Below are positions 24,317 through 35,745 of a stretch of 64,000 bases of DNA, piece after piece (position 1 is the first letter of the stretch; every line of letters begins with the position of its first letter). The notes under the pieces were generated by a model, which saw only the letters and a program-made list of their open reading frames with translations, had not been told where the DNA came from and did not search any database. The translations under genes and the position numbers were made by a program. Location of the stretch: positions 62,001 through 126,000 of the forward strand of contig NZ_JQGK01000007.1 of assembly GCF_000743525.1 (NCBI RefSeq), given 5' to 3'. The stretch is from Sulfurospirillum sp. SCADC. GTDB taxonomy: Bacteria; Campylobacterota; Campylobacteria; Campylobacterales; Sulfurospirillaceae.

Positions 24317-25702
24317 ATGTCAAAGCTATGGTCTGGCAGATTTGCCGCAAGTGGAGCCGCTTTGCTCGATCAATTTAACGCTTCATTACCATTCGATAAA
24401 AAACTCTACGCAGAGGATATTAAAGGCTCCATTGCTCATGCTACAATGCTTGCAAAACAAGGCATTTTAACGCAGGATGAAGCCGATCAAATTGCCAAAG
24501 GACTCTTGCAAATCAAGCAAGAGATCGAAGAAGAGACATTTGTGTTTGATATTGCCCATGAAGATATTCATATGTCGGTGGAAACACGTCTCATTGATCT
24601 CATCGGAGAAGCGGGAAAACGCCTGCATACCGCGCGAAGTCGTAACGATCAAGTCGCGGTTGATTTTAAACAGTATGTGCAAAAACACACCCTCATCACT
24701 GTGCGTGCTTTAGAAGAGGTGATTGAGGTTTTGATGAGCATCGCTAAAGAGCATACCCAGACGCTACTTCCTGGTATGACGCATCTGCAACACGCGCAAC
24801 CGATCAACTTGGCGTTTCACCTTTTAGCCTACGTTTCGATGTTTAAACGTGACATCGAGCGCCTTGAGAGCTCTTACCATCGCAATAATGTTTTACCGCT
24901 TGGATGCGCCGCACTTGCGGGTACACCGCATAACATCGATCGAGAGTACGTAGCAAAGCTCCTTGGTTTTGACAGTGTGAGTGTGAATTGCCTTGATACG
25001 GTCAGTGATCGTGACTTTGCATTAGAGATTCTTTTTAATATTTCAACCATTATGATGCACATTTCGCGTTTTGCCGAAGAGCTTATTTTATGGTCAAGTT
25101 ATGAGTTTAAATTTATCACGCTCAGCGATGAGTACTCTACGGGCAGCTCCATCATGCCCCAAAAGAAAAATCCCGATGTGCCTGAACTGTTACGCGGTAA
25201 AACAGGACGCGTGAATGGCAATCTGATTTCACTCTTAACCGTGCTTAAAGGGCTTCCTTTGGCGTATAATAAAGATATGCAAGAGGATAAAGAGGGTGTG
25301 TTTGACAGTGTTGAAACCGTTTTTATGTCCCTTAATATTCTTAAAGAAGCGGTTCGTACGATGACCATCAATGTAGATCGTATGAAGCAAGCGTGTGAAG
25401 TAGGGCATCTCAGTGCCACCGATTTGGCAGACTACTTGGTTCAAAAGTGCAACATCCCTTTCCGTGAAGCCCATTTTATCACAGGGCGCGCCGTGGCGCA
25501 TGCGGAAGGTTTAGGAATAGATCTCAGTGTTATGAGCGTTCCTGAGCTTCAAAAAGTCGATGCACGTATTGGCGAAGATGTGAGTGAGTATCTCTCTTTA
25601 GTCCATTCTATGAACGCACGAACCTCCCAAGGAGGAACGGCAGTCTCTTCTACATGTAAACAGATTGAAATTTTTGAAACATGGATACAATCGCGTCACT
25701 AA
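24317..25702 (+). CDS. argH: Argininosuccinate lyase
   Basis: A 461-aa fumarase-superfamily enzyme with the signature [12 protein letters not shown], plus MSKLWSGRF at the N terminus and HTARSRNDQ. It splits argininosuccinate to arginine and fumarate. The start is the ATG at 24317 with AGGGAG eight bases upstream; the longer frame runs into the upstream hairpin. Normal length. Confidence 0.96.
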   Translation: MSKLWSGRFAASGAALLDQFNASLPFDKKLYAEDIKGSIAHATMLAKQGILTQDEADQIAKGLLQIKQEIEEETFVFDIAHEDIHMSVETRLIDLIGEAGKRLHTARSRNDQVAVDFKQYVQKHTLITVRALEEVIEVLMSIAKEHTQTLLPGMTHLQHAQPINLAFHLLAYVSMFKRDIERLESSYHRNNVLPLGCAALAGTPHNIDREYVAKLLGFDSVSVNCLDTVSDRDFALEILFNISTIMMHISRFAEELILWSSYEFKFITLSDEYSTGSSIMPQKKNPDVPELLRGKTGRVNGNLISLLTVLKGLPLAYNKDMQEDKEGVFDSVETVFMSLNILKEAVRTMTINVDRMKQACEVGHLSATDLADYLVQKCNIPFREAHFITGRAVAHAEGLGIDLSVMSVPELQKVDARIGEDVSEYLSLVHSMNARTSQGGTAVSSTCKQIEIFETWIQSRH

Positions 25703-25711
25703 AAGAGAGCA

Positions 25712-25731
25712 GAAGAGGTGAAAACCTCTTC
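25712..25731. terminator. Bidirectional terminator between argH and the HIT gene
   Basis: Perfect 8-bp stem GAAGAGGT/ACCTCTTC with a GAAA tetraloop in the 35-bp gap between two convergent genes. T-tracts are short on both sides. Confidence 0.6.
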
Positions 25732-25737
25732 GATATG

Positions 25738-26094
25738 TTATAAAAAATTGTGGGTGTCACTGTCGCTTAAGTGACTCCATGAAAGTTTTGCTCCTCCTAA
25801 AAGGTGAAAATGCAGATGCAACACCTCTTGCCCACCGTCACTGCCGTTATTGGTAATCAAACGATACCCTCGCTCGTCCAATCCTAAAAGTTTTGCCACT
25901 TTTTGCGTAAATTCGGTGAGTCCTACCATGATTTTTGGATCAACTTCTTGAAAGCAGGTGTACTCAACTTTAGGGATTATCAAGATATGCACCGGTGCTT
26001 TGGGGTTAATATCATGAAACGCTAAGAAATCCTCATTTTCAAGCACTTTATTGCATGGAATTTCGCCACTTACAATTTTACTAAAGATCGTCAT
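25738..26094 (-). CDS. HIT-family nucleotide-binding protein
   Basis: A 118-aa protein with the histidine-triad motif HLHFHLL near the C terminus and the HINT-type N terminus (MTIFSKIVSGEIPCNKV). Such proteins hydrolyse nucleoside phosphoramidates such as AMP-lysine. The ATG at 26094 is preferred because GGAG lies six bases upstream; an in-frame ATG 15 bases earlier overlaps that site. Confidence 0.9.
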   Translation of the reverse strand: MTIFSKIVSGEIPCNKVLENEDFLAFHDINPKAPVHILIIPKVEYTCFQEVDPKIMVGLTEFTQKVAKLLGLDERGYRLITNNGSDGGQEVLHLHFHLLGGAKLSWSHLSDSDTHNFL

Positions 26095-26251
26095 TGCCTT
26101 CTCCTTCATTTTAGGGATATAGTGTAGTACATAGTGCTTTGAATTTAGTCTAAACGTTGGATTTTAACCTTTTATAATTAAAGTTTGACTAAAATGGGCT
26201 TCCGAATAGACTTAAGAGCGTAATGGATGCTCACGAATGAAAGGTAACCCT

Positions 26252-27244
26252 TTGAAAGATATAGAAAATGCGATTGCTTCATGTACGTCGCTTGTTGAAT
26301 TAGAAAAATTAAGAGTCTCGCTCTTTGGTAAAAAAGGGCATTTTGCAGTGCAATTTGAAAAGCTGAAAAAGCTTGACGGAGACGCTAAAAAAGAGTTTGC
26401 TCAAAATCTCAATATCAACAAAGAGAACTTTTTAGATCTGCTCAATCAAAAAAAGAGTGCATTGGATGCCGTGATGATTGAAGCGCAGATGCGCAAAAGC
26501 AGTGTGGATGTTACCCTTTTTAATCAAGAAAGTAGTGCAGGTGCACTTCATCCAGTGATGGATACGATGGATAAAATTATTGAATATTTTGTAAGTATGA
26601 ACTTTTCCATCGAAGAAGGTCCTTTGGTTGAAGATGACTTCCATAACTTTGAAGCGCTCAATCTTCCCAAATACCACCCAGCACGCGATATGCAAGACAC
26701 CTTTTATTTTAAAGATTCGATGTTGCTTCGTACCCACACCTCGCCCGTTCAAATCAGGACGATGCTCAGACAAGGCGCTCCGATTCGTATGATCTGTCCA
26801 GGAGCTGTTTTTAGGCGTGATTTTGACATTACGCATACTCCGATGTTTCACCAAGTCGAAGGTTTGGTCGTTGATAAAACAGGAAAAGTCTCCTTTGCCA
26901 ATCTAAAATTTATTCTTGAAGACTTTTTAAAGTACATGTTTGGCGATGTTAAAGTGCGCTTCCGTCCGAGCTTTTTCCCGTTTACGGAGCCAAGTGCAGA
27001 AGCAGATATTAGCTGTATCTTCTGTAAAGGGGAAGGGTGTCGTGTCTGTTCACACACCGGTTGGCTCGAAGTCCTTGGTTGTGGTGTCGTTGATCCAAAC
27101 GTTTTCAAAGCGGTTGGCTACAAAGATGTGAGTGGCTATGCGTTTGGACTCGGCGTTGAGCGCTTTGCGATGCTGTTGCATCAGATCCCGGATTTGCGGT
27201 CTTTGTTTGAGGGTGATTTGAGATTATTGGAGCAATTTAGATGA
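26252..27244 (+). CDS. pheS: Phenylalanyl-tRNA synthetase alpha subunit
   Basis: A 330-aa class II synthetase subunit: N-terminal coiled coil (about 1-85), then the catalytic core with motif 2 ([24 protein letters not shown]) and motif 3 ([14 protein letters not shown]). A Cys cluster ([16 protein letters not shown]) is present, as in many bacterial PheS. The TTG at 26252 is preferred because AAAGG lies seven bases upstream; an ATG at 26237 would add five residues but has no clear ribosome-binding site. It overlaps pheT by ATGA. Confidence 0.93.
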   Translation: MKDIENAIASCTSLVELEKLRVSLFGKKGHFAVQFEKLKKLDGDAKKEFAQNLNINKENFLDLLNQKKSALDAVMIEAQMRKSSVDVTLFNQESSAGALHPVMDTMDKIIEYFVSMNFSIEEGPLVEDDFHNFEALNLPKYHPARDMQDTFYFKDSMLLRTHTSPVQIRTMLRQGAPIRMICPGAVFRRDFDITHTPMFHQVEGLVVDKTGKVSFANLKFILEDFLKYMFGDVKVRFRPSFFPFTEPSAEADISCIFCKGEGCRVCSHTGWLEVLGCGVVDPNVFKAVGYKDVSGYAFGLGVERFAMLLHQIPDLRSLFEGDLRLLEQFR

Positions 27245-29580
27245 TAGTAACAAAACAGTGGTTAAATGAATGGATCGACATCAGTGCAATTGATACGGAT
27301 AAAATTTCTGTAGCACTGAACGCCATCGGTCTTGAAGTCGATGGGCTCACCAAAATCAAAATTCCTGAAAATGTCGTTGTTGGTCATGTCGTTTCGTGCG
27401 AAAAACACCCCAATGCGGATAAACTCAATGTCTGCCAAGTCGATGTGGGTGAGAGTATTCAGCAGATCGTGTGTGGGGCTAAAAATGTGGCTGCAGGCCA
27501 GATGGTCGCTGTGGCACTTATGGGTGCAATGCTTCCGGGTGATCTTAAGATCAAAAAAGCAAAACTTCGTGATGTCGAATCATGTGGCATGATCTGCTCT
27601 TCTACGGAGCTTGGACTTCCAAAAATCAATGATGGTATTATGATCTTAGATGAGAGTATTGGCACGCTTGAGCTTGGAAAACCTCTGTGTGAGTACCCTT
27701 TGATCAATGATGATGTGATCGAAATTGGACTCACTCCTAACCGAGGCGATTGCCAAAGTGTGTATGGTGTGGCTCGAGATCTCAGTGTCTATTTTGATTT
27801 GGAAGTCAAAACATTGAGTCAAAAAGAGGAAGAAGAGAACCAACCCGGTGTGGGTCGCGTGCTTCATCTGCATGGTAGCGAAGCACTTTCGGGCTCTTAC
27901 ATGTACAAAGTATTTGATAACACAGAGATTGGTGTGCCGCTTATTATTCAACTGCGTTTAGGGTTTGCCGCGATTGAAAATGAGTGTTTATTGGGTAAAT
28001 TGGTTGATTATGCTACCTATGTCACAGGCGTATTGCTTCGTGTCTACAACCAAACCTGCTTTGGTGCTAAAGAGGAAAAAGCAAAGATTGCCATCGCTAA
28101 AGATGAGAATGGGTTGGATGCTATTTACGGTCTTGAAGGTCAAAAGGTGGCGATTACGGGTGTGGCACAAATGAGTGAATGCCGAGCAACAGCGCTGGAT
28201 GATCGCATTATTGTCGAAGCAAACTACACGCATCCTGAGATCATTGCCTCACGCAGTGCCAACAAAAAATTAGGCGCGGACAAACACCTCTACCGCTCTT
28301 CCAGAGGCAGCGAACCGCAACTGGCGTTTGGTTTGAACTATTTCTTTAAAATGCTCAACAAACGTTCTAAAATCATGGCATATGCGGATTCTCAACAAAT
28401 TACGCAAGATTTTGAAGCCAAAATTATCAATATTCACCAAAGCGATTTGACCGAGATGATTGGGGAAGAGATCCCTAAAAATAAGATTATTAAAATTTTA
28501 AAACAGTTAGGATTTGGCGTTAACTTTGCATTTGAGCAAGATGTCATTAATGTCAAAGTACCACAATTTCGATCGGATGTTGTGAATACACAGGATATTT
28601 GTGAAGAGATTGTACGTATTGTGGGCATTGATAATATCACCTCAAAACCTTTTGTCTTTGCCGAACAACTCAAAATCAATCCACCGTATTTGAACTTCAA
28701 AAAAAGACAAATGTACCGTCACCGTGCCGTTTCTGCAGGATTTTTTGAGACCTTACATTTTGTGTTTGATGATCGCGAAAAAGCTGTAAAATTTCATTTG
28801 CCACTGTTAAATGAAGCACTGGATGTTGCCAATCCGATTACCAGTGAGCTTAACACACTTCGCAGTTCATTGTTACCGAATATTTTAAATGCGGTTTCCA
28901 ACAACCTCAAATTTGGTAAAAAACGTGTGGCACTCTTTGAAGTGGGCAGTGTTTTTGATACGCAGAGAAATGAGAGTAAAAAAATAGCGTTTGTCTTTAG
29001 TGGCGAAAATGGTATGGCTGAAATTGCAAATCATGGGAAGCCTAGTGAGATTGACTTTTTTGCGTTTGCGGGTAAAATTCAGAGTGTTTTGGGCAACTTT
29101 ACGCTGCTTCCATTAAGCGATGTCAATGGTCTGTGCAGTCCGTATGAAGCCGCGCGTGTGCTCATTGATGGCGTGGACGCTGGGTATATGGCACGTGTGA
29201 ATGTTCAAGTCGAAAAAGAGCTTGATTTAGCGCGTACGTACATTTGTGAGCTTGATTTTGACGCGTTGATGTATGAGCGTAAAATTGCCAAAGAGTACTC
29301 TAAACTTCCCTCTTCATCACGCGATCTTAGCTTGCTTGTCGATGCAAAAATGCACTATTTTGAGTTAGAGCAGTTTATCGCTTCCATTGCTCCCAAAGCG
29401 TTGGTAAAATTTGCAGTCATTGATCGTTACGTGCATGAGAGTCTTGGCGATAAAGTCAGTTTGACGCTTAAACTTCAATTCCAATCCATGGAAAAGACCT
29501 TTGAAGAAGAAGAGATCGCTTCGATGGTTGAAGAGATACTTGCCAAAATTCACGAAAAATTTGGAATTTCGATCCGATGA
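27241..29580 (+). CDS. pheT: Phenylalanyl-tRNA synthetase beta subunit
   Basis: A 779-aa protein in the usual PheT order: EMAP/tRNA-binding domain (about 40-150), B3/B4 editing domain, B5 domain (about 390-470), core, and C-terminal ferredoxin-fold anticodon-binding domain (about 685-779, [16 protein letters not shown]). It acts with PheS as an alpha2beta2 enzyme. Start ATG overlaps the pheS stop; the end overlaps aroA by 4 bases. Confidence 0.95.
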   Translation: MIVTKQWLNEWIDISAIDTDKISVALNAIGLEVDGLTKIKIPENVVVGHVVSCEKHPNADKLNVCQVDVGESIQQIVCGAKNVAAGQMVAVALMGAMLPGDLKIKKAKLRDVESCGMICSSTELGLPKINDGIMILDESIGTLELGKPLCEYPLINDDVIEIGLTPNRGDCQSVYGVARDLSVYFDLEVKTLSQKEEEENQPGVGRVLHLHGSEALSGSYMYKVFDNTEIGVPLIIQLRLGFAAIENECLLGKLVDYATYVTGVLLRVYNQTCFGAKEEKAKIAIAKDENGLDAIYGLEGQKVAITGVAQMSECRATALDDRIIVEANYTHPEIIASRSANKKLGADKHLYRSSRGSEPQLAFGLNYFFKMLNKRSKIMAYADSQQITQDFEAKIINIHQSDLTEMIGEEIPKNKIIKILKQLGFGVNFAFEQDVINVKVPQFRSDVVNTQDICEEIVRIVGIDNITSKPFVFAEQLKINPPYLNFKKRQMYRHRAVSAGFFETLHFVFDDREKAVKFHLPLLNEALDVANPITSELNTLRSSLLPNILNAVSNNLKFGKKRVALFEVGSVFDTQRNESKKIAFVFSGENGMAEIANHGKPSEIDFFAFAGKIQSVLGNFTLLPLSDVNGLCSPYEAARVLIDGVDAGYMARVNVQVEKELDLARTYICELDFDALMYERKIAKEYSKLPSSSRDLSLLVDAKMHYFELEQFIASIAPKALVKFAVIDRYVHESLGDKVSLTLKLQFQSMEKTFEEEEIASMVEEILAKIHEKFGISIR

Positions 29581-30860
29581 AAACTTTACATGTAAACCCA
29601 AAAGGAGACTTTTCGTTTACAACCGATCAGATCGCCAGCGATAAGTCGATTTCGCATCGCTGCGCGATTTTCTCACTCCTCAGTGATCAACCTTCCATCA
29701 TTCAAAATTACCTGCCTGCGGAAGATACGCTCTGTACCCTCAGCATTGTTCAATCCCTGGGTGCACAGGTTGAAAAAGCCGAAGATGGAACACTCACGAT
29801 TACGCCGCCTCTTAGCATAGTGGAGCCTCCGCTCATTTTAGACTGCGGCAATTCGGGTACAGCGATACGACTTTTGATGGGCTTTCTTTCTACATGTAAA
29901 GGGTTTTTTGTCTTGTATGGAGACAAATATTTATGCTCCAGACCGATGCGTCGTGTCGCAGACCCTCTGCGTGAGATTGGCGCTAAAATTGATGGCAGAA
30001 ACAATGGCAATTATGCCCCTCTTGGTATTCGTGGCGAAACACTTAAGGCGTTTCATTATGAGAGTAAAATCGCCTCCGCACAAGTCAAAAGTGCCCTGAT
30101 TTTAGCCGCCCTTCAAGCGGATGGTATCTCCACCTTTAGTGAACCAGAACTGAGTCGTGATCACAGTGAACGCATGCTTCGAGGCATGGGTGCGAATGTG
30201 GTATCTGAAGGTTTACATGTAAGCATTCATCCCCAAACTTCACCGCTCAAACCGTTGCACATGAAAGTTCCCAATGACCCTTCGAGTGGTTTCTTCTTTG
30301 CCGTTGCCGCAGCAATTAATACGGGAAGTTCCGTCACACTGCACAATATGCTTTTAAACCCTACACGCATCGAAGCCTACAACGTGCTAAAACGCATGGG
30401 TGCTGAGGTAGTGTTTATCGAAAAAGAGAGTGTATACGAGAGTGTTGGTGATATAATCATTATGGGCAAAGAACTGCACGGCGTGGAAGTGAGTGAAAAC
30501 ATCTCATGGTTGATCGATGAACTGCCAGCACTCTCCATTGCGTTTGCGTGCGCACAGGGTAAAAGTCTGGTTAAAAATGCACAGGAACTACGTGTCAAAG
30601 AGAGTGATCGTATCTCCAGCGTGGTGAAAAATCTTCGTTTATGTGGCATCGATGTCGAAGAGTTTGAAGATGGTTATGAAGTCAGTGGCGGAGCGCTTAA
30701 ACGTGCTACGATTAACAGCTTTGGTGATCACCGCATTGCGATGAGTTTTGCGATTGCAGGAACACGTGTGAGCATGAAAATTGAAGATATTGAGTGCATT
30801 AACACCTCTTTTCCCAATTTCATCGAGCTCTTGTCTCAAATAGGAGAGGTGGAGCAATGA
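29577..30860 (+). CDS. aroA: 3-phosphoshikimate 1-carboxyvinyltransferase (EPSP synthase)
   Basis: A 427-aa protein with the N-terminal DKSISHR motif, the [12 protein letters not shown] motif and the C-terminal DHRIAMSF motif. It makes EPSP from shikimate-3-phosphate and PEP in aromatic amino-acid synthesis. It is embedded in pheT-aroA-ispH with 4-base overlaps. Three copies or near-copies of the TTTACATGTAAA palindrome lie inside it (29585, 29889, 30212). Confidence 0.95.
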   Translation: MKTLHVNPKGDFSFTTDQIASDKSISHRCAIFSLLSDQPSIIQNYLPAEDTLCTLSIVQSLGAQVEKAEDGTLTITPPLSIVEPPLILDCGNSGTAIRLLMGFLSTCKGFFVLYGDKYLCSRPMRRVADPLREIGAKIDGRNNGNYAPLGIRGETLKAFHYESKIASAQVKSALILAALQADGISTFSEPELSRDHSERMLRGMGANVVSEGLHVSIHPQTSPLKPLHMKVPNDPSSGFFFAVAAAINTGSSVTLHNMLLNPTRIEAYNVLKRMGAEVVFIEKESVYESVGDIIIMGKELHGVEVSENISWLIDELPALSIAFACAQGKSLVKNAQELRVKESDRISSVVKNLRLCGIDVEEFEDGYEVSGGALKRATINSFGDHRIAMSFAIAGTRVSMKIEDIECINTSFPNFIELLSQIGEVEQ

Positions 30861-31690
30861 AAATTAAACTCGCTGAGAGTTACGGCTTCTGTTTTGGTGT
30901 CAAACGTGCGATCAAAATCGCGGAAAATACCAAAAATGCTTCGACGATTGGACCGCTTATTCACAACAACGAGGAAATTAATCGTTTGCGTGAGAATTTT
31001 AATGTGAAAACCTTGCACCATATCTTAGAAGCTGAGGGTGTGGGTAAAGCAATTATTCGCACGCATGGCATTCCTAAAAACGATCTTGAAACGCTTCTCA
31101 AAAGTGATGTTCAAGTGATCAATGCGACATGTCCTTATGTGACAAAACCCCAAGAAATTTGCGAAAAAATGAGCATGGAAGGGTATGAAATCGTCATTTT
31201 TGGCGATGCTGACCATCCCGAAGTCAAAGGGGTTGAGAGTTATGCCATTCATGGAGCGCACGTCGTTCAAAGTGTGGAAGAGCTTGAAAAAGTAAGGTTT
31301 AAAGGCAATAAAATTGCCGTTGTTTCACAAACGACGCGAAAAATCAGCGAATTTTTAGAGATCACCAATTTTTTGGAGACACGCTACAAAGAGGTGCGCG
31401 TCTTTAACACCATCTGCAACGCAACCTTTGAGAACCAAGATGCGGCGCGTGAACTGGCTAAAGAAGCCGATGTCGTCATTGTCATTGGAGGAAAAAATTC
31501 GTCCAATACAAAGCAATTGCACAGCATTTGCAAAGAGTATTGTGTGGATAGTTTTTTAGTCGAGAGTGAAAAAGATTTAGATCCGAGTTGGTTTGTGGGA
31601 AAAACGCTTTGTGGCGTGACTGCGGGCGCTTCGACACCGGATTGGATTATCGAAAAAATAGTTGGAAAAATCAGCAAAATTAAAGTATAA
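30857..31690 (+). CDS. ispH: 4-hydroxy-3-methylbut-2-enyl diphosphate reductase
   Basis: A 277-aa iron-sulfur enzyme of the MEP isoprenoid pathway. Signatures: N-terminal [10 protein letters not shown] (first cluster Cys), [14 protein letters not shown] (second Cys), and CNATFENQ (third Cys). It forms IPP and DMAPP in the last MEP step. It overlaps aroA by ATGA and is followed by rpsA, a common Campylobacterota order. Confidence 0.95.
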   Translation: MKIKLAESYGFCFGVKRAIKIAENTKNASTIGPLIHNNEEINRLRENFNVKTLHHILEAEGVGKAIIRTHGIPKNDLETLLKSDVQVINATCPYVTKPQEICEKMSMEGYEIVIFGDADHPEVKGVESYAIHGAHVVQSVEELEKVRFKGNKIAVVSQTTRKISEFLEITNFLETRYKEVRVFNTICNATFENQDAARELAKEADVVIVIGGKNSSNTKQLHSICKEYCVDSFLVESEKDLDPSWFVGKTLCGVTAGASTPDWIIEKIVGKISKIKV

Positions 31691-31754
31691 TAGACAACTT
31701 TTACATGTTTACATGTAGCTAAATGTGTCAAAAATCAATCAAAAAGGGTATAAA

Positions 31755-33431
31755 ATGGTAAATGAGGCGAACAAAGCTGTTCATACTGACGCCGTAGACG
31801 AACATGAGGAGATGGATTTTGCGGCTATGTTGGAAGAGTCTTTCAAAGATTCTGAGAGAGATGCACTCATCAATGGTGTTGTTGTAGCGATCAAAGAAGA
31901 TGTTATCTTAGTTGATGTGGGTAAGAAGTCTGAAGGACGTCTCAACGCATCTGAGGTCACAGATGAAAATGGCAACATAACATGCAAAGTGGGAGATGTC
32001 ATCCCTGTAGTGATTACAGGATTCAGAAACGAAAGACCAGCGGTTTCGCACAAAAAGGCCCTTCGTAAAGGTCATATTAAATCATTTATCGCTGACTATA
32101 AAGAAGAAGACGATGTGGTTCTTGATGTTAAAATCACGGGAAAAAACAAAGGTGGATTTATCGCTGAAAATGCAGAAGGTATCGAATTTTTCCTTCCTCG
32201 TTCACAAGCAGCGGTCAAAGATATGAACGCACTTTTAGGTAAATCGCTCAAAGTGAAAATCATCAAAATTGACACTGAGACCGAATCGATCATCATTTCT
32301 CGTAAAAAATTCCTCGATGACGAGCGTAAAAAACGCAAAGAGATCGTTCAAGAGTTGATCGACCGTGACGAAGTGGTGGAAGGTACGATTAAAAAAATCA
32401 CCACGTATGGTATGTTTGTGGATGTGGGTGGTATTGACGGTTTGGTTCACTACAGTGAAATCAGCTACAAAGGTCCCGTCAATCCTGGTACACTCTACAA
32501 AGAGGGTGAAGTTATTCCTGTTAAAGCGATTAAATACGACAAAGACAAGCGTCATCTTTCTCTCTCCGTAAAAGCGGCTATGCCTGATCCTTGGGATGAG
32601 ATCAAAGATGAGTTAGAGACAGGTGATTCAATTCAAGTTACGATTAGCAATATTGAGCCATACGGTGCGTTTGTTGATTTGGGTAATGACATTGAAGGTT
32701 TCCTTCACATCTCTGAAATTTCATGGGATAAAAACATTAAACACCCACGCGATTACATCGAAGAGGGACAAGTGGTTGATGTTGAAGTGATTGAAATTGA
32801 CGCCAAAGAGAGACGTTTAAGAGTTTCTTTGAAAAACGTACTTCCAAAACCATTTGATGATTTTATGAAAAAATTCAAAGTCGGTGATGTGGTTAAAGGT
32901 GCTATCACGACCATTACAAACTTTGGTGCATTTGTTAAAATCGGTGGAATTGAAGGTCTCTTACACAATGAAGATGCTTCTTGGGATCGTAACAACAAAT
33001 GCAAAGAGCTTTTTGCGGTTGGCGATGAAGTAGAAGTAAAAATCGTTAAGATTGATGAAGAGACTGAAAAAGTATCTCTCAGCAAAAAAGAGCTTGAAGA
33101 CAGCCCAATCCAAAAATACGCAAAATCACACGAGAATGGCGACATCGTTCATGGTAAAATAAGAGATATTAAAGAGTTTGGTATCTTTGTTGAACTTGAA
33201 GAGAATGTTGACGCGTTGATTCGTAAAGAAGATTTGGGTCAAGTGAGTGAAGCTGATCTTAAGATTGGTGATGAAATCGAAGCTGCCATTACGTTTATTG
33301 ATGACAAGAAAAACCGCATCCGTCTCTCTGTTAGACGTCTTTCAAAACTGAAAGAGAGAGAAGCGCTTAAAGAGATCAATAAAGAAGAGAAGATGACACT
33401 TGGGGACATCCTTAAAGATCAATTGAAATAA
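31755..33431 (+). CDS. rpsA: Ribosomal protein S1
   Basis: A 558-aa protein with six S1 repeats; the third and fourth carry the strongest signatures (TYGMFVDVGGIDGLVH, PYGAFVDLGNDIEGFLH). It recruits mRNA to the 30S subunit. The ATG at 31755 follows AAAAAGGG; the longer frame upstream passes through the non-coding palindrome region at 31700-31720. Length agrees with other S1 proteins. Confidence 0.95.
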   Translation: MVNEANKAVHTDAVDEHEEMDFAAMLEESFKDSERDALINGVVVAIKEDVILVDVGKKSEGRLNASEVTDENGNITCKVGDVIPVVITGFRNERPAVSHKKALRKGHIKSFIADYKEEDDVVLDVKITGKNKGGFIAENAEGIEFFLPRSQAAVKDMNALLGKSLKVKIIKIDTETESIIISRKKFLDDERKKRKEIVQELIDRDEVVEGTIKKITTYGMFVDVGGIDGLVHYSEISYKGPVNPGTLYKEGEVIPVKAIKYDKDKRHLSLSVKAAMPDPWDEIKDELETGDSIQVTISNIEPYGAFVDLGNDIEGFLHISEISWDKNIKHPRDYIEEGQVVDVEVIEIDAKERRLRVSLKNVLPKPFDDFMKKFKVGDVVKGAITTITNFGAFVKIGGIEGLLHNEDASWDRNNKCKELFAVGDEVEVKIVKIDEETEKVSLSKKELEDSPIQKYAKSHENGDIVHGKIRDIKEFGIFVELEENVDALIRKEDLGQVSEADLKIGDEIEAAITFIDDKKNRIRLSVRRLSKLKEREALKEINKEEKMTLGDILKDQLK

Positions 33432-33434
33432 GCA

Positions 33435-33923
33435 ATGCAAAAAAAAGTACTTGGCGCACTCTTTCTGCTCCTCTTTGCAGGAGTAGGATTTTTTCTCTCC
33501 AAACTTCTGACTCACGAGACAGATGTGAAGGAAGAGATCGTCAAGTACGAACCTTCCAAAACGCAAGAAATCAAACAAGAAACATCCCAAAACGTTTGGA
33601 TCAAAGAGATGGCGCATAAAGACGCTAGGGAGTTTATCTTCCCTGTCAATGAGCTTTTTATGCAGATCGATGCGTATGGGCAAAAAAGCGGAAGTGCAGG
33701 CAAATTAAAGTCGTTTCGCTTGGTGATTGATCGAGCGGATCGCTACTCACTGTTTTGCATTGTGCAGACTCTGAATGCTTTGCATCTACCGTATATGGTG
33801 ATTAAGGAAGATAAAATTCCTATTATCTACGTAGAAGAAAAAAGTGAAAAGCAACTGGAAAATGTTGTTCTAGAGCTTGAAAAATACGATATAAAATCAA
33901 AAATTGTCGAGGTTTGGTTATGA
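33435..33923 (+). CDS. Membrane-anchored protein of unknown function
   Basis: A 162-aa protein with an N-terminal transmembrane helix (about 5-23) and a soluble C-terminal domain of mixed alpha/beta character (about 60-162). It lies between rpsA (3-bp gap) and serA (ATGA overlap), so it is in their operon. The family is not recognised; the domain would face the periplasm if the helix is a type II anchor. Confidence 0.75.
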   Translation: MQKKVLGALFLLLFAGVGFFLSKLLTHETDVKEEIVKYEPSKTQEIKQETSQNVWIKEMAHKDAREFIFPVNELFMQIDAYGQKSGSAGKLKSFRLVIDRADRYSLFCIVQTLNALHLPYMVIKEDKIPIIYVEEKSEKQLENVVLELEKYDIKSKIVEVWL

Positions 33924-35506
33924 AACAGAAGAAAATCATTGTATGCGATGCGATTCACGAAAAAGGTTTTGCAATCTTACGTGCTGAAAAAGATATTGAA
34001 GTTATTGACGCTGTACGTTTGCCTAAAGATGAGTTGCTTAAAATTATTGGCGAGAGTGATGTTGCGATTACACGAAGCTCCACCGATGTGGATGAAAAAT
34101 TTTTAAACGCAGCGACCAACCTTAAAGCGATTGTAAGAGCAGGTGTAGGCGTTGACAACGTCGATCAAGATGGCTGTAGTAGACGTGGTATCATCGCGAT
34201 GAACGTTCCAACCGCCAATACGATTGCTGCGGTTGAGCTGACGATGGCACATCTTTTAGGCTGTGCACGAAGCTTTACCAACGCCAACAATCACCTCAAA
34301 ATTGATCGTGTATGGAACCGCGAAAAATGGTATGGCGTTGAATTGTGTGAGAAACGTCTTGGCGTCATTGGTTTTGGCAATATCGGTAGTCGTGTAGCCA
34401 TTCGCGCTAAAGCCTTTGGCATGGAAGTGGTGGCGTATGATCCGTATATCTCTGCATCCAAAGTGACCGATCTTGGCATGACCTATACTGAAAATTTCAA
34501 TGACATTTTAAGCTGTGATTTTATTACGATTCATACGCCTAAAAACAAAGAGACGATTAATATCATTTCACACGATGAAATCGCGAAGATGAAAGATGGC
34601 GTACGCCTTATCAACTGTGCGCGTGGTGGTCTTTACAATGAAGAGGCTCTGTTAGAAGGCATTAAAAGTGGCAAAATCGCTTTTGCGGGTATTGATGTTT
34701 TTTCCAAAGAGCCAGCAACCAACCACCCTTTACTGGATCTTGAGCATATCTGTGTGACCCCACACCTTGGTGCTAATACCCTAGAATCTCAAGAAAAAAT
34801 TGCGATTCAAGCCGCCGAAAATGCGATCAGTGCGGCGCGTGGCATTAGTTATCCTAATGCGCTCAATCTTCCAATCAAAGCAGAAGATATTCCTGCGTTT
34901 GTGGAGCCATACTTAGAGCTGGTACAAAAAATGGGCTTTTTAGCCGCGCAACTGAACCGCTCTGCGATCAAATCGATCAAACTTGAGTTAGAGGGCGAGA
35001 TCGGTGGTTACGCGAAATCCCTCTTAACCTTTGGTATTGTAGGCTCTCTCAAAGAGGCAAATGAGAACAAAATCAACTATGTCAATGCGGAATTTGTTGC
35101 CAAAGAGAAAAACATTGAGAGTAAATGTGAAGTGGCTGCGAGTTCAAGCGGCTATAAAAATAAAGTAACGCTTGTTTTAACCACTGAAAAAGATGTGATC
35201 AGTATCAGTGGAACCGTTTTTGGCGAAGATGAGCAACGCATCGTGGGTATCAATGGCTTCAAGTTTGACTTTAAACCTAAAGGTAAGATGATTATTTTTA
35301 AAAACAATGACGTACCAGGTGTTATCGCTCATATCGCGACGATTTTAGCCAAAGAGGGCATTAACATTGCTGACTTTAGATTGGGGCGTGGTGCGCACCA
35401 ATTTGCGATGGCGGTTATCTTGGTGGATACCGACATTGATAAAAAGATCATTACCGAACTCACCAAACTCGAGTCATGCGTTTGGGTAGAGTACGCTGTT
35501 TTATGA
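33920..35506 (+). CDS. serA: D-3-phosphoglycerate dehydrogenase
   Basis: A 528-aa long-form SerA: D-2-hydroxyacid dehydrogenase substrate and NAD domains (about 5-315; GFGNIGSRVA, the catalytic INCARGGLYNEEAL and CVTPHLG), an intervening domain (about 320-450) and a C-terminal ACT domain (about 455-528). It catalyses the first step of serine synthesis. The ATG at 33920 overlaps the previous stop. Confidence 0.95.
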   Translation: MKQKKIIVCDAIHEKGFAILRAEKDIEVIDAVRLPKDELLKIIGESDVAITRSSTDVDEKFLNAATNLKAIVRAGVGVDNVDQDGCSRRGIIAMNVPTANTIAAVELTMAHLLGCARSFTNANNHLKIDRVWNREKWYGVELCEKRLGVIGFGNIGSRVAIRAKAFGMEVVAYDPYISASKVTDLGMTYTENFNDILSCDFITIHTPKNKETINIISHDEIAKMKDGVRLINCARGGLYNEEALLEGIKSGKIAFAGIDVFSKEPATNHPLLDLEHICVTPHLGANTLESQEKIAIQAAENAISAARGISYPNALNLPIKAEDIPAFVEPYLELVQKMGFLAAQLNRSAIKSIKLELEGEIGGYAKSLLTFGIVGSLKEANENKINYVNAEFVAKEKNIESKCEVAASSSGYKNKVTLVLTTEKDVISISGTVFGEDEQRIVGINGFKFDFKPKGKMIIFKNNDVPGVIAHIATILAKEGINIADFRLGRGAHQFAMAVILVDTDIDKKIITELTKLESCVWVEYAVL

Positions 35507-35528
35507 TCGTATAAAATATGATACTCAT

Positions 35529-35555
35529 AGGAGCCTCTCTTTGCAGAGAGCTCCT
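35529..35555 (+). terminator. Hairpin terminator after serA
   Basis: Arms AGGAGCCTCTCT (35529-35540) and AGAGAGCTCCT (35545-35555) pair over 11 bp with one bulged C and a TTGC loop, 23 bp after the stop. The rest of the gap to 35745 is AT-rich with no supported gene. Confidence 0.65.
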
Positions 35556-35745
35556 GTGTTCTTTCGTTAAAATATAGTTTACTTCTTTTGGATATAGTCC
35601 CTCTTTTAAAGCTTTAGTCACCTTTTTAAAAAGTAAAATTTTATTATCTTTAGCTAAAATGATCTGCTTAATATTTTTCAATAAATAAATAAATATTATA
35701 CATTTGATAATATAATAGTAATTAAAATAGGTGAGGGGAATGTGC

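Noticed and set aside
31698-31720. Tandem ACATGT pair upstream of rpsA as an rpsA operator
   Set aside because: It looks like two degenerate copies of the genome-wide palindrome family; nothing specific links it to rpsA control.
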